DNA of 64,000 nt, from contig JBJMGV010000009.1 of assembly GCA_045807725.1 (NCBI GenBank), forward strand, positions 19,747-83,746, read 5' to 3'. Numbering within the stretch: the first letter of the stretch is position 1; each line of letters starts with the position of its first letter. The translations under genes and the position numbers were made by a program. This DNA comes from DATENM01 sp045807725. GTDB taxonomy: Bacteria > Acidobacteriota > Blastocatellia > UBA7656. Below, piece after piece: positions 1 to 8,227 of the stretch. The notes beneath the pieces are model-generated. The model was not told where the DNA came from. It was given only the letters and a program-made list of their open reading frames with translations, and ran no database searches.

Positions 1-523
1 CATCGGGGATCAGATTGCAATCGGTCAGGTAAGCGAACCCGCCTATGCGAAAGGCTGTCACCGCCAACTGGCCGTGCATCACGACGAGCGGCTCAACGCG
101 CAGGCCGAACAACTCGAAGTCGCCTTCGATCAGGTGAGGGATGATGCGCGGGACGCCGGGGTACTGCGCCGGCTCGAAGGCGTAAGCATAGATGCGGCGC
201 AAGCCCTGCCACGTTTCGTCGGTTGCATAGACCGGAATCGCGCCGTGCCGGAACATCAAAGGGCGCGCATCGTCCAATCCGAAACAATGATCGGCATGGG
301 CATGCGTGAAAAGAATGGCGTCGAGCTTCTTTAGACCGACGCGCAATGCCTGTTGACGGAAATCGGTCGATGCGTCGATGAGCAGATGATGACCCTCGTG
401 TTCGACGAGCACGGAAGTGCGCAGCCGATTGTCGCGCGGATCATCCGACAAACAGGTCTCGCACTCGCAGCCGAGCGCGGGCACGCCAACCGACGTGCCT
501 GTGCCGAGGAATGTAATCCTCAT
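1..523 (-). CDS. Metallo-beta-lactamase-fold hydrolase, C-terminus beyond the window
   Basis: The frame runs from the ATG at 521-523 to the window edge, 174 codons without a stop. The N-terminus MRITFLGTGTSVGVP, an early Cys cluster (C-E-C-E-T-C) and the metal-binding HAHADH motif at residues 74-79 identify an MBL-fold hydrolase of the PhnP/RNase Z-like branch, expected to use two metal ions to cleave a phosphodiester or similar ester. The usual length of about 250 residues means roughly 80 residues are missing outside the window. Its ATG overlaps the TGA of the DUF1844 gene by four bases (ATGA), so the two are probably translationally coupled. The substrate cannot be told from sequence. Confidence 0.88.
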   Translation of the reverse strand, partial: MRITFLGTGTSVGVPALGCECETCLSDDPRDNRLRTSVLVEHEGHHLLIDASTDFRQQALRVGLKKLDAILFTHAHADHCFGLDDARPLMFRHGAIPVYATDETWQGLRRIYAYAFEPAQYPGVPRIIPHLIEGDFELFGLRVEPLVVMHGQLAVTAFRIGGFAYLTDCNLIPD

Positions 524-1161
524 CGCTTTTTCGACGCCGCGACGAACTGCATGCGCAAGTAGGCGAGAACGTTTTCGAGCACGCTCGCCTCTTCGTCGGT
601 GAGGTGGCCTTGCGTCTTCTGGTCGAGCATGCCGAGCATATCGATCCAGTGGCGCGCGGCTTCGAGATCAACCGGCGTGCGCCCGCCATCGGGTGTCTGC
701 GCCATACCGAGATTCATCGCCGCTTCGGCAGCGAACATATCGATGAGCGCGAGAAAAGAGGCTTCGGGCAGGTGCGGTGACTGCGGCCCGCGCGTCTGGT
801 TGTAAGCCTGCTCGGCGGCGCTGGCAGCGGCCTTCGCCTGCGCGGCGCGTGCGTCGTCGGCGGTCGGCGCGGCGCGCGGCTGAGCGCGAGGCGGTTCTGG
901 CGGAGCTTCGGTAGGCGGCGCGCTCACGGGCGGCGCTTCGGCTTCGCGGCGGCGCGCGGCGTCGCCGGGAAACGAGACAACGTTATCGCTGGCCGGTTCG
1001 GGCGCGGCCACAGGCGGCGCGCTCGCGGGCGGCGCGGTATCAAGGGGCGTGGCGTCGGCGGGCGCGGCCTCCGGCTCGTCGGCGAAGTCGCGCGGCGTGC
1101 CGTCGGGGTTGAACTTTCGCCGGTCTGTGACGCGGAAAGCACTATCTTTTTCTTCAGCCAT
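520..1161 (-). CDS. DUF1844 domain protein with Pro/Ala-rich N-terminal region
   Basis: This 213-residue protein begins MAEEKDSAFRVTDRRKF. An upstream in-frame extension to 1191 is possible, but the internal ATG has a purine-rich stretch (GAAAGAGAG) just ahead. Residues about 20-115 are low-complexity Pro/Ala/Glu and probably disordered. The C-terminal part, with PEASFLALIDMFAAEAAMNL and DLEAARHWIDMLGMLDQKT, is typical of DUF1844, a small helical family of unknown function common in Acidobacteria, Deltaproteobacteria and Planctomycetes. It is cytoplasmic by lack of a signal peptide. It overlaps the MBL hydrolase gene by 4 bp, implying a two-gene operon. Confidence 0.85.
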   Translation of the reverse strand: MAEEKDSAFRVTDRRKFNPDGTPRDFADEPEAAPADATPLDTAPPASAPPVAAPEPASDNVVSFPGDAARRREAEAPPVSAPPTEAPPEPPRAQPRAAPTADDARAAQAKAAASAAEQAYNQTRGPQSPHLPEASFLALIDMFAAEAAMNLGMAQTPDGGRTPVDLEAARHWIDMLGMLDQKTQGHLTDEEASVLENVLAYLRMQFVAASKKR

Positions 1162-1310
1162 AATCTCTCTTTCAGACGGACAAGAATTCAACAGTCATTC
1201 GAGATCAGCCATGCTAACAAAGGCGAACGGCAAATGGCAAAACAAGAAGAAGCAACCACAGATGAACACAAAGAGAGAAGCAGTTTTGTGTAGTGCCGCG
1301 AAGCGGCACA

Positions 1311-1452
1311 AAGAAGGTAGCCAGAGGTGAAACCTCTGGAACCGGGCGGCATCCATCTCCCGCGTTGAAGACGCGGCAGACGTTCTGGCGCTCCTTCAGA
1401 GCGCAAATGCTTTTGCCGCTCTACCAGAGGTTTCACCTCTGGCTACCTTCTT
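1311..1452. repeat. Composite intergenic inverted repeat, 29-bp perfect arms
   Basis: A perfect 29-bp inverted repeat has arms 1311-1339 and 1424-1452. Each arm contains its own near-palindrome (CCAGAGGT / ACCTCTGG), so the DNA can form a hairpin of hairpins. The 84-bp centre holds further short stems (CGTTGAAGACGCG and similar). A partial CACAGATGAACACA motif at about 1257-1270 matches the words of the repeat at 52.7 kb. It occupies the 340-bp gap between the DUF1844 and patatin genes. There is no T-run, so it is not a classical terminator. Confidence 0.85.
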
Positions 1453-1500
1453 GCCGCGCCTTCGGCGCAAAGGCCTAAGTTCAAACCACCCGCTTAGTAT

Positions 1501-2424
1501 TCATCGTTCATCGTTTCCAAAGAGAAAGTCGGACAGGTCGGCATCATAACGCTCAGCGTCGCGCTCGCCTTGTGCGACGATATCGAAGATCAGGTCGGGA
1601 TGCGTGTAATCCCACGCCTTCAACGGCAACGGTTGGGCAGGGCTGATGATTAAGCGGCGGCCTTGCCTGCTGACCGAAATGTCGGCGTGCGGCTGCGTCA
1701 ATAAAATAACGTTGCGCGCCACGCCCGCCGCGCCTTCTGTGAGAAAGGCTGGCGCATTATCGATCAAGCCGCCATCAAGCAATCGGCGGCCAGAGAACGC
1801 GCCGACCGATGTGAACGGCGGCGTCGCCGACGAAGCGATAATCAGGTCAACCAGCTCAGCCGGCTCGCGGCAGTCGCGCGCGTCGAACACGGCGGCAGTC
1901 AGTCCGACCTTGCGCCCGAAATTAAAATCGAGCGGTCGCTTGCGCAGCCTTCGCTCCACACGGTAAGCGCAGAGGCCGAGCAAGCCTGCCAGCATTGCCG
2001 GCATCCGTGCGGAGAACGCAGTGGCGAGAATGAAGATTGGAAAGGGCTGTGAGCGTATGCGCTCGAACCCGCCTTCGCTAAAGGCGTTGAGCAAGAGGTC
2101 GCGGTAGATGGTTTCGTGCTGGGTCGGGCGCTGCCCCGCGAGCAGCCGCCGCCAGTCGAAGTTTCGGGTCACGTCGCGGCTGCGCGTCTTCCAGAGTTCG
2201 GCCACCTCGGCTTCGCGCCGGCTCAACATCAGCGCAGCGACGCAGGCCCCGGCGCTGACGGCGCTCAAGGCGGCCAGGCGCGGCAGCAATTGCTCGCGCC
2301 AGCGGTTCATCACGCCCAGTTGATAAAACGAACACGTGCCGCCGCCGGCGAACGTAAGGCCGAGATTACGGCTGGCTGTCGCTTCCGATTGAGCCGCGCG
2401 CTCTCGCTTCAACCTGTCGCCCAT
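1501..2424 (-). CDS. Patatin-like phospholipase
   Basis: A 307-residue protein with the patatin fold signatures in order: the glycine-rich oxyanion segment LTFAGGGTCSFYQLGVM (about residues 24-39), the nucleophile elbow AVSAG with Ser57 (Ala replaces the first Gly of GxSxG), and the DGG motif LLDGGLIDN supplying the catalytic Asp. Family members hydrolyse acyl esters of phospholipids or neutral lipids with a Ser-Asp dyad. There is no signal peptide, although the segment MLAGLLGLCAYRV is hydrophobic. It lies 38 bp downstream of the GMC oxidoreductase on the same strand and is probably the last gene of that operon. Confidence 0.87.
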   Translation of the reverse strand: MGDRLKRERAAQSEATASRNLGLTFAGGGTCSFYQLGVMNRWREQLLPRLAALSAVSAGACVAALMLSRREAEVAELWKTRSRDVTRNFDWRRLLAGQRPTQHETIYRDLLLNAFSEGGFERIRSQPFPIFILATAFSARMPAMLAGLLGLCAYRVERRLRKRPLDFNFGRKVGLTAAVFDARDCREPAELVDLIIASSATPPFTSVGAFSGRRLLDGGLIDNAPAFLTEGAAGVARNVILLTQPHADISVSRQGRRLIISPAQPLPLKAWDYTHPDLIFDIVAQGERDAERYDADLSDFLFGNDER

Positions 2425-2462
2425 CGCAGTCGGCCTTGCCCCCTGATGCTCTTGCTTGATCG

Positions 2463-4388
2463 TTATGCGCCGGCGTCTTCCTGAATCACGTCGGACGCCT
2501 TTTCGCTGATCATATAAATCGCCGTGACGATAAAGTAACCGGGTATCTTCGGGAAGACTGATGCGTCAACGACGCGCAAGCCCGTTGTGCCGCGCACCCG
2601 GAAGCGGCTGTCGAGCACGGCCAGTTTATCATCGTCAGCGCCGATCTTACAGGTGCACGAAGCGTGATGGCCCCAGGCTTGGTTGCGTATGAACTTGCGC
2701 AGCTTGTTGTCGTTCTTGAACTCATCGCCGGGGACTTCTTCGCGTTTAATCACGCCCCATTCCCGCAAGCGGTCGTTGATCTCGCGGGCGAGCTTGATGC
2801 CGCTGACCACCGCCTCAAGGTCGGGATCATCATCGCGCTGGCCGTCGCCGAAGTACTGAAAGTTGATCCACGGCGTGTCCCACGGATTGGCCGAAGCCAG
2901 TTCTACATATCCCCTGTTCTGCGTGCGCGCCTTGAGGATGGCCCACGTGAACTTGGTGTGTACGCGCTCGGCCTCTTTCGAGTAGCCGCGATAGTAGCCC
3001 TTGAAGAAACTGGGCAGGCCGAAGATGTAGAGGTCGGGGTTGGGCAAGTCTTTCCTCGAACGCTTGATGATGCCGACGAGCGCGCCGTTGGTGGAGTAGA
3101 CGCCGGTGCCGTCTTTTTCCCATTGCTTCAAATAATTATCGAGATCGTCGGGCGAAAACTTCGCGCCATCAATCAACTGGAACGGCTTGGCGAATTCCGA
3201 GATGACGCCGACCTCATAACGATCCTGAAGGTTCTGGCCGACGCCCGGCAATTCAACGACAACGGGGATGTTGAACTTTTCGAGTTGCTCCGACGGCCCC
3301 ACGCCGGAGAGCATCAGCAGTTGTGGACTGTTGAACGCGCCGCCGGCGATGATCACTTCGCGGCGCACACGCACCTGCTCACGCGGCAGCGTCGAAGGGT
3401 CGCCGCCGGCGGCTTCGTCGGCCTTGTAGACGTGCGCTTGATTGATGTATTCGACGCCGACGGCCCGCGTCCCTTCAAAGAGAATCCGCGTGACGAGCGC
3501 GTGCTTCTGAATCGTCAGGTTATCAGGAAACTCTTGCTGCACGCTCAGCAGGTATTCGCGCGGGCCGTTGCGTTTGCCGTTGGCCACCGCCAGCGGCGTG
3601 AAGACCATGCCTTCGGGGCTGTCGCCACTGTAACGGCTGTCGTTGGGATCAAACCCGGTTTGCAAACCAACCAGCGGGTTGCCGATGTGATCGCGCAAAA
3701 CATCTTTGGCGGCTCTCAACAACAGGATGACCAGCTCAGGGTCTTTCAGCACGAGCTTCGGGTCGGCCTCCGAAGTCTTCAGCCAGCCGTCGAAGCCGTG
3801 ACCGTGCGTGTGGTCGCGCCAGTCTTCGTCGGCGCGGCCTTCGATGACATTGATGATGTGGTGCAGGTAACTCCTCGCCCTATCCACTCCCGCTTCCACG
3901 TCGGCTTTCACGCTGCCCGGCCTCGGCACGTACTGGCAGTTTTCGAGGCGCGTGAAGTAAGGCCGCATATTTTCGCCGCGCCACGAATCGTCGCCGGTGA
4001 TGGCGGCGATCTCGTCCCAGTCGCTGTCCTGCGGCACGACCGTGATCATCGCATTATGCGCCGTGCAGCCGCCGAGCGCGCCGGCGCGCGGATACCAGAC
4101 CGTCGCTTTGCCATCAATCTCGTATAGCGCCTTCTCGTCTTTGCGCTGCTGCGTCTCGTCCGTGTAGTGACGCACAAAATAATTCCACGCGCAGGGCGGG
4201 TATTCGGTCGAGTCGCCGTGAAAGATCGGCACCTCGTACATCAGGCGGCCCGTCTCATTCTCAGAGCAAGGATCGCCGCCGGCTTCCATCACCAGCACCT
4301 TGAATCCCGCCTTGGCCAGGTTAGCGGCGAGCGGCCCGCCGCCCGCGCCCGAACCGACAACCACATAATCGTAATCTGTAACGCTCAT
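2463..4388 (-). CDS. GMC-family flavoprotein oxidoreductase
   Basis: A 641-residue FAD enzyme. The start ATG at 4386-4388 is chosen for its GAGGA Shine-Dalgarno, not an ATG five codons upstream. The N-terminus DYDYVVVGSGAGGGPLAANL is the FAD dinucleotide fold, MEAGGDP follows the second strand, and PRAGALGGCTAHNAM is the GMC signature 1 region. The C-terminus has GHHASCTCKIG, supplying the catalytic His pair, and GLRVVDASVFPKIPGYF. The usual Asn/His of the GNT-type motif is not obvious in PGYFIVTAIYMISEKA, which points to a divergent subfamily. Such enzymes oxidise alcohols, sugars or sterols. The neighbouring two-haem cytochrome is the natural candidate acceptor. No export signal is visible, a puzzle if the partner is periplasmic. 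Confidence 0.9.
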   Translation of the reverse strand: MSVTDYDYVVVGSGAGGGPLAANLAKAGFKVLVMEAGGDPCSENETGRLMYEVPIFHGDSTEYPPCAWNYFVRHYTDETQQRKDEKALYEIDGKATVWYPRAGALGGCTAHNAMITVVPQDSDWDEIAAITGDDSWRGENMRPYFTRLENCQYVPRPGSVKADVEAGVDRARSYLHHIINVIEGRADEDWRDHTHGHGFDGWLKTSEADPKLVLKDPELVILLLRAAKDVLRDHIGNPLVGLQTGFDPNDSRYSGDSPEGMVFTPLAVANGKRNGPREYLLSVQQEFPDNLTIQKHALVTRILFEGTRAVGVEYINQAHVYKADEAAGGDPSTLPREQVRVRREVIIAGGAFNSPQLLMLSGVGPSEQLEKFNIPVVVELPGVGQNLQDRYEVGVISEFAKPFQLIDGAKFSPDDLDNYLKQWEKDGTGVYSTNGALVGIIKRSRKDLPNPDLYIFGLPSFFKGYYRGYSKEAERVHTKFTWAILKARTQNRGYVELASANPWDTPWINFQYFGDGQRDDDPDLEAVVSGIKLAREINDRLREWGVIKREEVPGDEFKNDNKLRKFIRNQAWGHHASCTCKIGADDDKLAVLDSRFRVRGTTGLRVVDASVFPKIPGYFIVTAIYMISEKASDVIQEDAGA

Positions 4389-4416
4389 AACATTCCTCAT
4401 CAATCAAAGCGCCAAA

Positions 4417-4450
4417 GCGCGGCTGCCGCTCAAGCGGACGGCAGCCGCGC
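4417..4450. other. 12-bp perfect intercistronic hairpin
   Basis: GCGCGGCTGCCG (4417-4428) and its exact reverse complement (4439-4450) are separated by 10 bases, between the stop of the cytochrome gene and the start of the GMC gene. No T-run follows on the transcribed strand, so it is more likely to affect mRNA stability or partial read-through than to end transcription. The function is inferred. Confidence 0.6.
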
Positions 4451-4457
4451 CGCGCGT

Positions 4458-6938
4458 TCAGAACGTCTTCAAGAACTCAATCAACGCGCGCTTGTCTTCA
4501 TCGCTCAGGCCCGGCTCTTCTTTGAAGTAACTGGTGCCAAAGTAATGGCCGCGATTGACGATATAGTCCGGGCACTTGCTCATCTTCATCAACGGTTCGA
4601 CCAGATTGGCGAAGACCTTGCGGGCGTCTTCGTCTCTTGGGTTCGGCCCCAGCGCTTCGAGGTCGTGCTTGATCCGTACCGCCAATTCAAGCAGCTTGCG
4701 GTCGTGATCCAGCCGACCGAGCAGGTCAGAGTCGTCCGGCAACAGGTTCAGGTTCGCCAGCAAGCCGATGGGCGTATCAGGCGGGATAGGGCCGATCTCG
4801 ATGCCGCCGTCGCCGAAGAAGGTCGGGAAGAGCGGGCGGCCCAGCTTGAGCAATCCGCTGAGCCTGTCGGGCACATAGCCGGGCGCAATGCGTAGATAAC
4901 TGCGCTGGCTCGTGCGGTCGATCAAGCCCGGCACTTTGTCGCCGAGCACCTTATCCTTATCGCGCTTCTCAGGCCACAGCATCTGTTCGATGGAATTCTG
5001 GAACGACATCAGGCGAGCATCGACAGACGGTTCGGGATTGAATTTGCCGACGCTGTTGTTGAGCAGGAACGGCGCGGTTGACCACAGGCTGATGAGCGAC
5101 GCGGGCCGCGTGAAGCCGCGCCCGCCGCCCGGCATCGGGAACTGCATCGGCTCGCCGGTGCTCGGATTATAAACCGTGATCGTGCCGACCGATGGCAAGT
5201 CTTTGTAAGTCTCCGACGAGAAGTTATCCCAGATGTTGCCGCGAATCGCATTGGTCGCCAGCGGGCTGCACGCGTTGGTCTGCAACAGCGTCACCGGCAC
5301 GCGATGCTCGGCAGAAAGGTAATTGCCATCCAAAAAATCCGGGGCCAGAACTATAGCGCGCATCTTCGACTTGAAGTCTTCGGTCTTTGTCCACGCCCAA
5401 TATCGGTTCCAACAATTCATATAGTCGGGGCCGGAGCAGCCGCCCGGATCAAGCCCATCGGCGGGCGTCGGCAGCTTGCTCGAATGGCAGCGCGCACAGT
5501 TCTCAGCGAAGACGATCTTGCCGCGCTCGACTACCTTCTGATAGGCCGTGTCGTCGGGTTTGCCGTTGTTGAGATACTTCAAGCCGCCGGGCGCATCTTT
5601 CAATTTATGCGGCGGCGTCGTCTTCAAAAAGAAGAGCGCCATCGCCGGCGTCTGCGCTTCGGTCGCCTGCCAGTAGACCGAATTGTCGCGCGCCGTAGCG
5701 ATGGGGATGGCGGTCGTCTCCTTGCCGCCGACCAGCGCGTTGAAGTGCAACAGCCACTCTTCGCTGAACAACCCGATGTTGAGATAGACGCGGTTGAGCG
5801 CGCCGAGCGCGCCGACGGAATCGGAGCCGTCCTTGAGCACGCGCGGCGAATAGACCGTCGCCGGCAGCGTGAAGTATTGCGTCAGGGGCGAATCCGCCGA
5901 CACATATTCATTAAACTGCTTGTTATTGAGACTGCCGCCCGCCAGCGTCTCTTTGCCGAAGCGTTTGGCTTGTTCGAGGCGCGGCCCAAGATTATAGATC
6001 GCGTTCATCGTTCGCGGATTGTTGATGTTATCTGTAGAGACCAGCGACGTATCCAACGAGCCGGGCCGCGAGGTGTGGAACATCTGAAAGATGTAGCTCG
6101 ATGGGTCGGCTTCCCACGAGAAGATGCGATCAACCCAGAAGTATTGCGCGCCGACGTTGGACGAAAGGTTCTCCCACTTCGGGTGCTCAGGGTCATCGGG
6201 CGGCTTCAGCGGATTCGGGCCGACGTGACAGAAGCCGCAAGACATACCAACGCGGTATGGCCGCACCAAGTCTTTCGAGTTGTAGTAGTCCTTGTCGGTG
6301 TAATACCTCACGGCGTCCCACTTCTTAGCGGCGGCTTCATCGAAGTCGGGGTTCGGGAACAGCCGCAGGCCGACGATGCCGGTCGGCCAGCCGTAGTAAG
6401 AACCGACCGGCATATTCTTGCCGCGCGCGCCGACCTTGACGCCGGCATACTTCTGCTCATTCTCAAATGGATCAGAGGGCGCGTCCGCCGTGCGCGTGTC
6501 GAGCCACAGCCCGAAGCGATTCGGATCAGGGCCGGTCGCTTTTTCAAAGCCCGGCTCGTTGACCAGCCCGAGATAATGCCAGCGATTGTCGCGGCTGGCT
6601 TTCAGGCTTGGGTGCGACGAGATGGTTTTCAGAAAGTCGAGCGTGCCGAAGCTAATGGCGGTGAGCCTGTCCCACAGCCGATCATTGCCGCCAGTCCACA
6701 CGATCCAGGTGTTACGGCCTTTGATCTCGTCCGCCGTCAGCGACACGCCGCCATCCATATCGTGAAAGTAATCTTCATCGGCAGCGGGGAACGAAGCGAC
6801 GGTGCGTTTAGCGATCTTCGCTTCATCATCGACGTGGCCGGGCTTTGGTCCACGGTCGCAACCGGACAGCCCAAGTAGCAGGACGAAGAGGCTGACCACT
6901 GCGACCACAACGATGGCTTTCAACCTGTTTTTTGTCAT
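4458..6938 (-). CDS. Two-haem cytochrome c lipoprotein of the GMC operon
   Basis: An 826-residue exported protein. The ATG at 6936-6938 follows GAGGAG at good spacing. A hydrophobic signal ends in the lipobox LSGC, so the mature protein is probably lipid-anchored at Cys27. Two haem c attachment sites are present: CGFCH (about 234-238) and CARCH (about 481-485), the latter inside a cytochrome c-like segment (GKIVFAENCARCHSS). Other conserved-looking blocks are GRNTWIVWTGGNDRLWD and GIVGLRLFPNPDFDE. The two haems about 247 residues apart in a large protein recall MauG/peroxidase-type or rubber-oxygenase-like proteins, but I cannot demonstrate either. It sits directly upstream of the GMC enzyme and may accept its electrons in the periplasm. 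Confidence 0.85.
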   Translation of the reverse strand: MTKNRLKAIVVVAVVSLFVLLLGLSGCDRGPKPGHVDDEAKIAKRTVASFPAADEDYFHDMDGGVSLTADEIKGRNTWIVWTGGNDRLWDRLTAISFGTLDFLKTISSHPSLKASRDNRWHYLGLVNEPGFEKATGPDPNRFGLWLDTRTADAPSDPFENEQKYAGVKVGARGKNMPVGSYYGWPTGIVGLRLFPNPDFDEAAAKKWDAVRYYTDKDYYNSKDLVRPYRVGMSCGFCHVGPNPLKPPDDPEHPKWENLSSNVGAQYFWVDRIFSWEADPSSYIFQMFHTSRPGSLDTSLVSTDNINNPRTMNAIYNLGPRLEQAKRFGKETLAGGSLNNKQFNEYVSADSPLTQYFTLPATVYSPRVLKDGSDSVGALGALNRVYLNIGLFSEEWLLHFNALVGGKETTAIPIATARDNSVYWQATEAQTPAMALFFLKTTPPHKLKDAPGGLKYLNNGKPDDTAYQKVVERGKIVFAENCARCHSSKLPTPADGLDPGGCSGPDYMNCWNRYWAWTKTEDFKSKMRAIVLAPDFLDGNYLSAEHRVPVTLLQTNACSPLATNAIRGNIWDNFSSETYKDLPSVGTITVYNPSTGEPMQFPMPGGGRGFTRPASLISLWSTAPFLLNNSVGKFNPEPSVDARLMSFQNSIEQMLWPEKRDKDKVLGDKVPGLIDRTSQRSYLRIAPGYVPDRLSGLLKLGRPLFPTFFGDGGIEIGPIPPDTPIGLLANLNLLPDDSDLLGRLDHDRKLLELAVRIKHDLEALGPNPRDEDARKVFANLVEPLMKMSKCPDYIVNRGHYFGTSYFKEEPGLSDEDKRALIEFLKTF

Positions 6939-7036
6939 GAGAATCACTCCTCGAATCTTGCTGAAATCAGCACGCCGGCCAGCCCGTGCTTCATCAAACG
7001 ACCGGCGCGTGATCGTCGGTTAGAGAGGGGCCGGAT

Positions 7037-8227
7037 TCAACGATGCACATGAAAGTTCCGGTAGTGCGGATTGAACTCGGCAGCTTGTTGCCAATAACGT
7101 TCGCCTTCGGCAGTACGGCCAGCGGCGCGATAAACTTCGGCGGCCTTGAAAAAGAGATGCGCGTCAATGACGCCTGAGGCGAGCGCGTCGTCCATCAAGG
7201 TGACGGCTTCAGCCAGTTGAGCGTTGCGATGCAGGGCCACTGCCAGCGCCGCTAAGGTCCAGGCATTGCGGCGCAGCTCGACATCTTTGCGCGCCCAGCG
7301 CACGGCTTCCACGCCGTCTTCGCGCACGTCCGTATAAAAATCGGCGAGGTGGTGATAGTAATGAACCTCACCTTTGGCCGCCGATTCCAGGTAAGCGGCC
7401 AGCGTCTGGTCGAGCCACGTCTGCGCCTCGTCGGGTTTGCCCATAAAGATCAACAGCTCGCCAAGCGATTGCTGAAACTCCGGCCTCGACACTCGCTCAA
7501 TGACCTGTCGGTAGAGCGCCGCCGCTTCGTCAAAGCGGCCTTGCGCGCCCAGCAACTCGGCGCGATGTTCGGCTGCGAGCCAGTGGCCTGAGTAAGCGCG
7601 CTCGGCCTGTTCGTAATGCGCCTCGGCCTGCGCGGTGCGGCCACGCGCGAGGTCGAGCAGCCCCCTTTGCAATTCGACCCAGGCATAGTGGCGCATCTCT
7701 TTGGCAGTCAACTCGTCTTCGGCCTCAACGTATAACTGTTCCGCGCCGTCCGTGTCGCCGAGCTTGCTCTTGAGGTGAGCCAGGCGAGCCAGGCCATCCC
7801 AGGTCGGCTCATCCCGAATGACGCTTTCTAATCGCTGCTGCGCCTCTTCGTACTTGCCGCATTGAAAGTCAACATCGGCTTGCAATGTCCTGCCGGGCGC
7901 GCTGTCGAGGAGGTCACTGTCCATCGCCAGTATGGCTTCCACATCAATCAGGCGATGCAGCTTGAGCGCGATGCTCGCCTTCAAAAAGTAGAGGTCAGCC
8001 GGGCGGCGCAGGCGAGGCAGCGCCGAATCGACCGCCGCTTCGACCGCTGCTAATTCATTCAGGTCGCCGACGAGGGCGGCGCGCTGATAGCAGCGATAGA
8101 TGAGCCGCGTCACTTTTTCGCTGTCGGCATCGACGGCCATTGCCGCCGGTTCGAGGTCGGCAATCTCGCGGTCTATCGCGGCCAGATCGCGCTCATAATC
8201 GCTCATCGGTTTCATCTGCACGCTCAT
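7037..8227 (-). CDS. Tetratricopeptide-repeat protein
   Basis: A 396-residue soluble protein without a signal peptide. It is built of repeated helix pairs with TPR spacing, for example GKYEEAQQRLESVI, GRTAQAEAHYEQAERAY, GRFDEAAALYRQVIE, GKPDEAQTWLDQTLA and AGRTAEGERYWQQAAEFNP. It likely acts as a scaffold or docking partner. Its ATG shares one base with the TGA of the DUF4331 gene (TGATG), a strong sign of translational coupling and of a functional pair. It precedes the cytochrome gene by about 100 bp on the same strand. No catalytic motif is visible. Confidence 0.85.
   Translation of the reverse strand: MSVQMKPMSDYERDLAAIDREIADLEPAAMAVDADSEKVTRLIYRCYQRAALVGDLNELAAVEAAVDSALPRLRRPADLYFLKASIALKLHRLIDVEAILAMDSDLLDSAPGRTLQADVDFQCGKYEEAQQRLESVIRDEPTWDGLARLAHLKSKLGDTDGAEQLYVEAEDELTAKEMRHYAWVELQRGLLDLARGRTAQAEAHYEQAERAYSGHWLAAEHRAELLGAQGRFDEAAALYRQVIERVSRPEFQQSLGELLIFMGKPDEAQTWLDQTLAAYLESAAKGEVHYYHHLADFYTDVREDGVEAVRWARKDVELRRNAWTLAALAVALHRNAQLAEAVTLMDDALASGVIDAHLFFKAAEVYRAAGRTAEGERYWQQAAEFNPHYRNFHVHR

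Noticed and set aside
2664..4127. Long open frame (487 codons) on the plus strand opposite the GMC gene
   Set aside because: It is fully antisense to a well-supported GMC oxidoreductase, with no ribosome site or domain. High-GC codon usage creates such shadows.
5304..6878. 524-codon plus-strand frame opposite the cytochrome gene
   Set aside because: It is antisense to a gene with clear haem motifs, signal peptide and ribosome site. Arg/Val/Ala-rich translation is typical of GC-rich shadow frames.
4458..6938. Firm assignment of the two-haem protein as a rubber oxygenase
   Set aside because: Haem number and approximate size fit, but I cannot show the diagnostic residues from sequence memory alone; left as an open comparison.
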